DNA from: Streptosporangiaceae bacterium
Lineage (GTDB): Bacteria; Actinomycetota; Actinomycetes; Streptosporangiales; Streptosporangiaceae
Assembly (NCBI GenBank): GCA_030040815.1
Contig: JASHSZ010000253.1
Location: 1 to 7,356 of the forward strand
Direction of reading: 5' to 3'
Length of the DNA stretch: 7,356 bases
In this document: piece after piece, positions 5,715 through 7,356 of the stretch
How positions within the stretch are numbered: the first letter of the stretch is position 1
Layout of the letters: each line of letters starts with the position of its first letter
Made by a program: the position numbers and the translations under genes
Notes under the pieces: model-generated
Seen by the model: the letters and a program-made list of their open reading frames with translations, nothing else
Database searches by the model: none
Told to the model about the DNA's origin: nothing

Positions 5715-5737
5715 CAGCCCGGTCGGGGGGCGGGCTG
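5715..5737 (+). terminator. Hairpin after the muconolactone-isomerase-like gene
   Basis: CAGCCCG (5715-5721) and CGGGCTG (5731-5737) form a perfect seven-bp stem with a nine-base loop, beginning four bases after the stop codon. There is no T run. Position and symmetry support a terminator. It suggests the ferritin-like gene may have its own promoter in the remaining 173 bases, where no gene is seen and no promoter can be assigned. Confidence 0.5.
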
Positions 5738-5910
5738 ACCGTCAGGCTGCGGCAGAGGCTATCGAGACGAATGCGAGCAACTGAGTGAGCTAGGACCGGT
5801 GCCAGGCGAGCGCAGCAGGGCCGCGAGCAGCGGGAACGGGGAGCCCGCTGCGATGAGGGTCGTTGATGAACAGGGCGCCTGGATACGACAGAAGGGGACG
5901 GAGGGATCCG

Positions 5911-7356
5911 ATGAGCGAAAGCAGGGACGCGGCGGGCGGCGAGGCAGGCGGCCGGGGCAGGCTGGCCGAGGTGATCGCCACCAGGGGCGGGCTGGCGGCG
6001 CCTGAGGGGCCGTTCGTGATCGAGCACCGCGAGGCCCTGATCTACATGCTGTGCGAGGCGGCCGAACTTGAGCACGGCATCATGTGCCAGTATCTGTTCG
6101 CCGCCTTCTCGCTGAGGCAGTCCGCCGATGAGGGCCTGTCGGGCGCCGGACTGGAGGCGGTGCAGCGCTGGCGCAAGCAGATCTTTCATGTGGCGGCGCA
6201 GGAGATGCTGCATCTGGCCCTCGTGCATAACCTGCTGTCGGCGGTCGGCGCTGCGCCGCATTTGGCAAGGCCGAACATGCCGGCGCCGGCCAGTCATTAC
6301 CCGGCGGGCGTGGAGCTGGCGCTGCTGCCGTTCGGGGAGCGCGCGCTGCGGCATTTCATGTTCCTCGAGCGCCCCGAGGGCATGGACCTTGCCGATGCTG
6401 ACGGTCTGGCTGCGGCCGAGCGGGCCGCTGCGGTGATGAGCGAGCGAGATATCGTGCCGGGGGGCCAGGACTTCAAGACGGTCGGGCACCTGTACCGGTC
6501 GATCGAGGCTGGTCTGGAGCACCTGGTGGCCAGGCACGGCGAGGGGTGGCTGTTCGTCGGCCCGCCGCGAGCTCAGGCGACCCGGGAGTCCTTCGGCTGG
6601 CCCGAGCTGATCGTGGTGACGGACCTGGCCAGCGCCAGGCGCGCGATCGAGGAGATCCTGGAGCAGGGCGAGGGCGCCAGAGGCCGCTGGCAGGACGCCC
6701 ATTTCGGGCAGTTCGTCGGGATCCTGGATGAGTATCAGCGGCTGCGGGAGGCTGACCCGGGCTTCGATCCGGTCCGCCCGGTGGTCACCGCGAACGTGCG
6801 CCGGCCCGAGCGCGACGTCGCGCTGCCGCTGATCACCGACCGTGTGACGGCCCGGGTGGCGGATCTGTTCAACGTCGGCTATGAGATCTTGCTGCAGATC
6901 TTCGAGCGGTACTTCGCCCACACCGAGGAGACCGATGCCCAGCTGCAGGTTCTGGCTGAGGCGGCTGTCGCGCTGATGATCGGCGTGATCGAGCCGCTCG
7001 GTGACCTGATCACGTCGCTGCCGGTCGGCGATGAGCTTCCGGGCCGGAACGCGGGGCCGAGTTTCGAGTTGTTCTATGAGAGCGACTACCTGATGCCGCA
7101 CCGCGAGGCTGCCTGGGCGCTGCTGACCGAGCGCCTGGATGAGGCGGCCTGGCTGTGCGGACAACTGTGCGCCGGCCGCGGCGCCCGGATCGCCGGCCGC
7201 CTTGACCCGGTTCTGGCGGCGCTGCGGGACATCGCCAGGACCCTTGCCGCGCACCTGCCGGACGGCAGCCCGCAGCGGCATGCCGCCGAGGCGGCGGAGC
7301 TGGCGCCGGGTGACCTGGACGCACTGCTGCGCCGCGTGCGAGACTTCGCTGCCGCC
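5911..7356 (+). CDS. Ferritin-like domain protein, VioB C-terminal type (partial)
   Basis: The frame is open from ATG 5911 (GGAGGGA four bases upstream) to the window end, 482 codons, without a stop, so the C-terminus is missing. After a Gly-rich start, residues 37-113 match the PF12902 ferritin-like pattern: EALIYMLCEAAELEHGIMCQ (41-60), then YLFAAFSLR, and IFHVAAQEMLHLALVHNLLS (91-110). E54, H55, E98 and H101 are the likely carboxylate/His iron ligands. Later landmarks are DAHFGQF (262-268), LFNVGYEILLQIFERYF (319-335) and a long helical C-terminal half. This family includes the C-terminal domain of VioB/RebD/StaD enzymes that couple indole-pyruvate imines, but most members are stand-alone and uncharacterised. 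A di-iron or haem-independent oxidase-type role is inferred. It is cytoplasmic, with no signal peptide. No VioB-type N-terminal domain, VioA-like oxidase or tryptophan-pathway gene is in the window. Confidence 0.87.
   Translation, partial: MSESRDAAGGEAGGRGRLAEVIATRGGLAAPEGPFVIEHREALIYMLCEAAELEHGIMCQYLFAAFSLRQSADEGLSGAGLEAVQRWRKQIFHVAAQEMLHLALVHNLLSAVGAAPHLARPNMPAPASHYPAGVELALLPFGERALRHFMFLERPEGMDLADADGLAAAERAAAVMSERDIVPGGQDFKTVGHLYRSIEAGLEHLVARHGEGWLFVGPPRAQATRESFGWPELIVVTDLASARRAIEEILEQGEGARGRWQDAHFGQFVGILDEYQRLREADPGFDPVRPVVTANVRRPERDVALPLITDRVTARVADLFNVGYEILLQIFERYFAHTEETDAQLQVLAEAAVALMIGVIEPLGDLITSLPVGDELPGRNAGPSFELFYESDYLMPHREAAWALLTERLDEAAWLCGQLCAGRGARIAGRLDPVLAALRDIARTLAAHLPDGSPQRHAAEAAELAPGDLDALLRRVRDFAAA

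Noticed and set aside
5668..7281. Long open frame of 537 codons on the minus strand
   Set aside because: It is antisense to the ferritin-like gene, has no family resemblance and a low-complexity Arg/Gln/His-rich composition, as expected from the mirror frame of G+C-rich coding DNA.

Overview
The window reads as chromosomal DNA from a high-GC actinobacterium. The DNA is strongly G+C-rich, GTG starts are used, Shine-Dalgarno sites are GGAGG-like, and the protein families (ECF sigma factor with an NTF2-like tail, MarR regulator, HbpS/GlcG, VioB-type ferritin-like protein) are common there. The genus cannot be read from the sequence. There are no rRNA or tRNA genes, CRISPR arrays or intact mobile elements.

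Left part (1-1399): a 150-residue histidine-rich protein made of three 39-residue metal-binding units with an exact 49-residue period (73-525). It is followed by a 56-residue ORF with a helix-turn-helix-like segment (679-849). About 550 bases then carry no convincing gene.

Middle part (1400-3550): an ECF sigma factor with a C-terminal NTF2/SnoaL-like domain (minus strand, 1400-2419) is divergent from a free-standing SnoaL-like protein (2602-2997). They share a 182-base control region that holds a terminator-like hairpin with a T run. The SnoaL gene converges on a MarR-family regulator (minus, 3062-3550), and a strong hairpin lies between them.

Right part (3551-7356): an A+T-rich region with two related operator-like sites 32 bases apart separates marR from a six-helix membrane protein (3630-4418). 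That gene overlaps by ATGA the start of a truncated SnoaL-like ORF (4415-4591). Next come a cytoplasmic HbpS/GlcG-type protein (4625-5062), a doubtful Arg-rich ORF (5197-5448) overlapping by GTGA a small muconolactone-isomerase-like protein (5445-5711), and a VioB-type ferritin-like protein (5911 onward) cut by the window end.

How they may work together (inference): the right part looks like a MarR-controlled accessory set of small-molecule-binding and redox-type proteins: HbpS-like (haem or flavin), ferritin-like (di-iron), an alpha/beta-barrel enzyme and a membrane protein. The sigma factor and its SnoaL neighbour look like a self-contained ligand-sensing regulatory pair. No substrate can be assigned from sequence alone.
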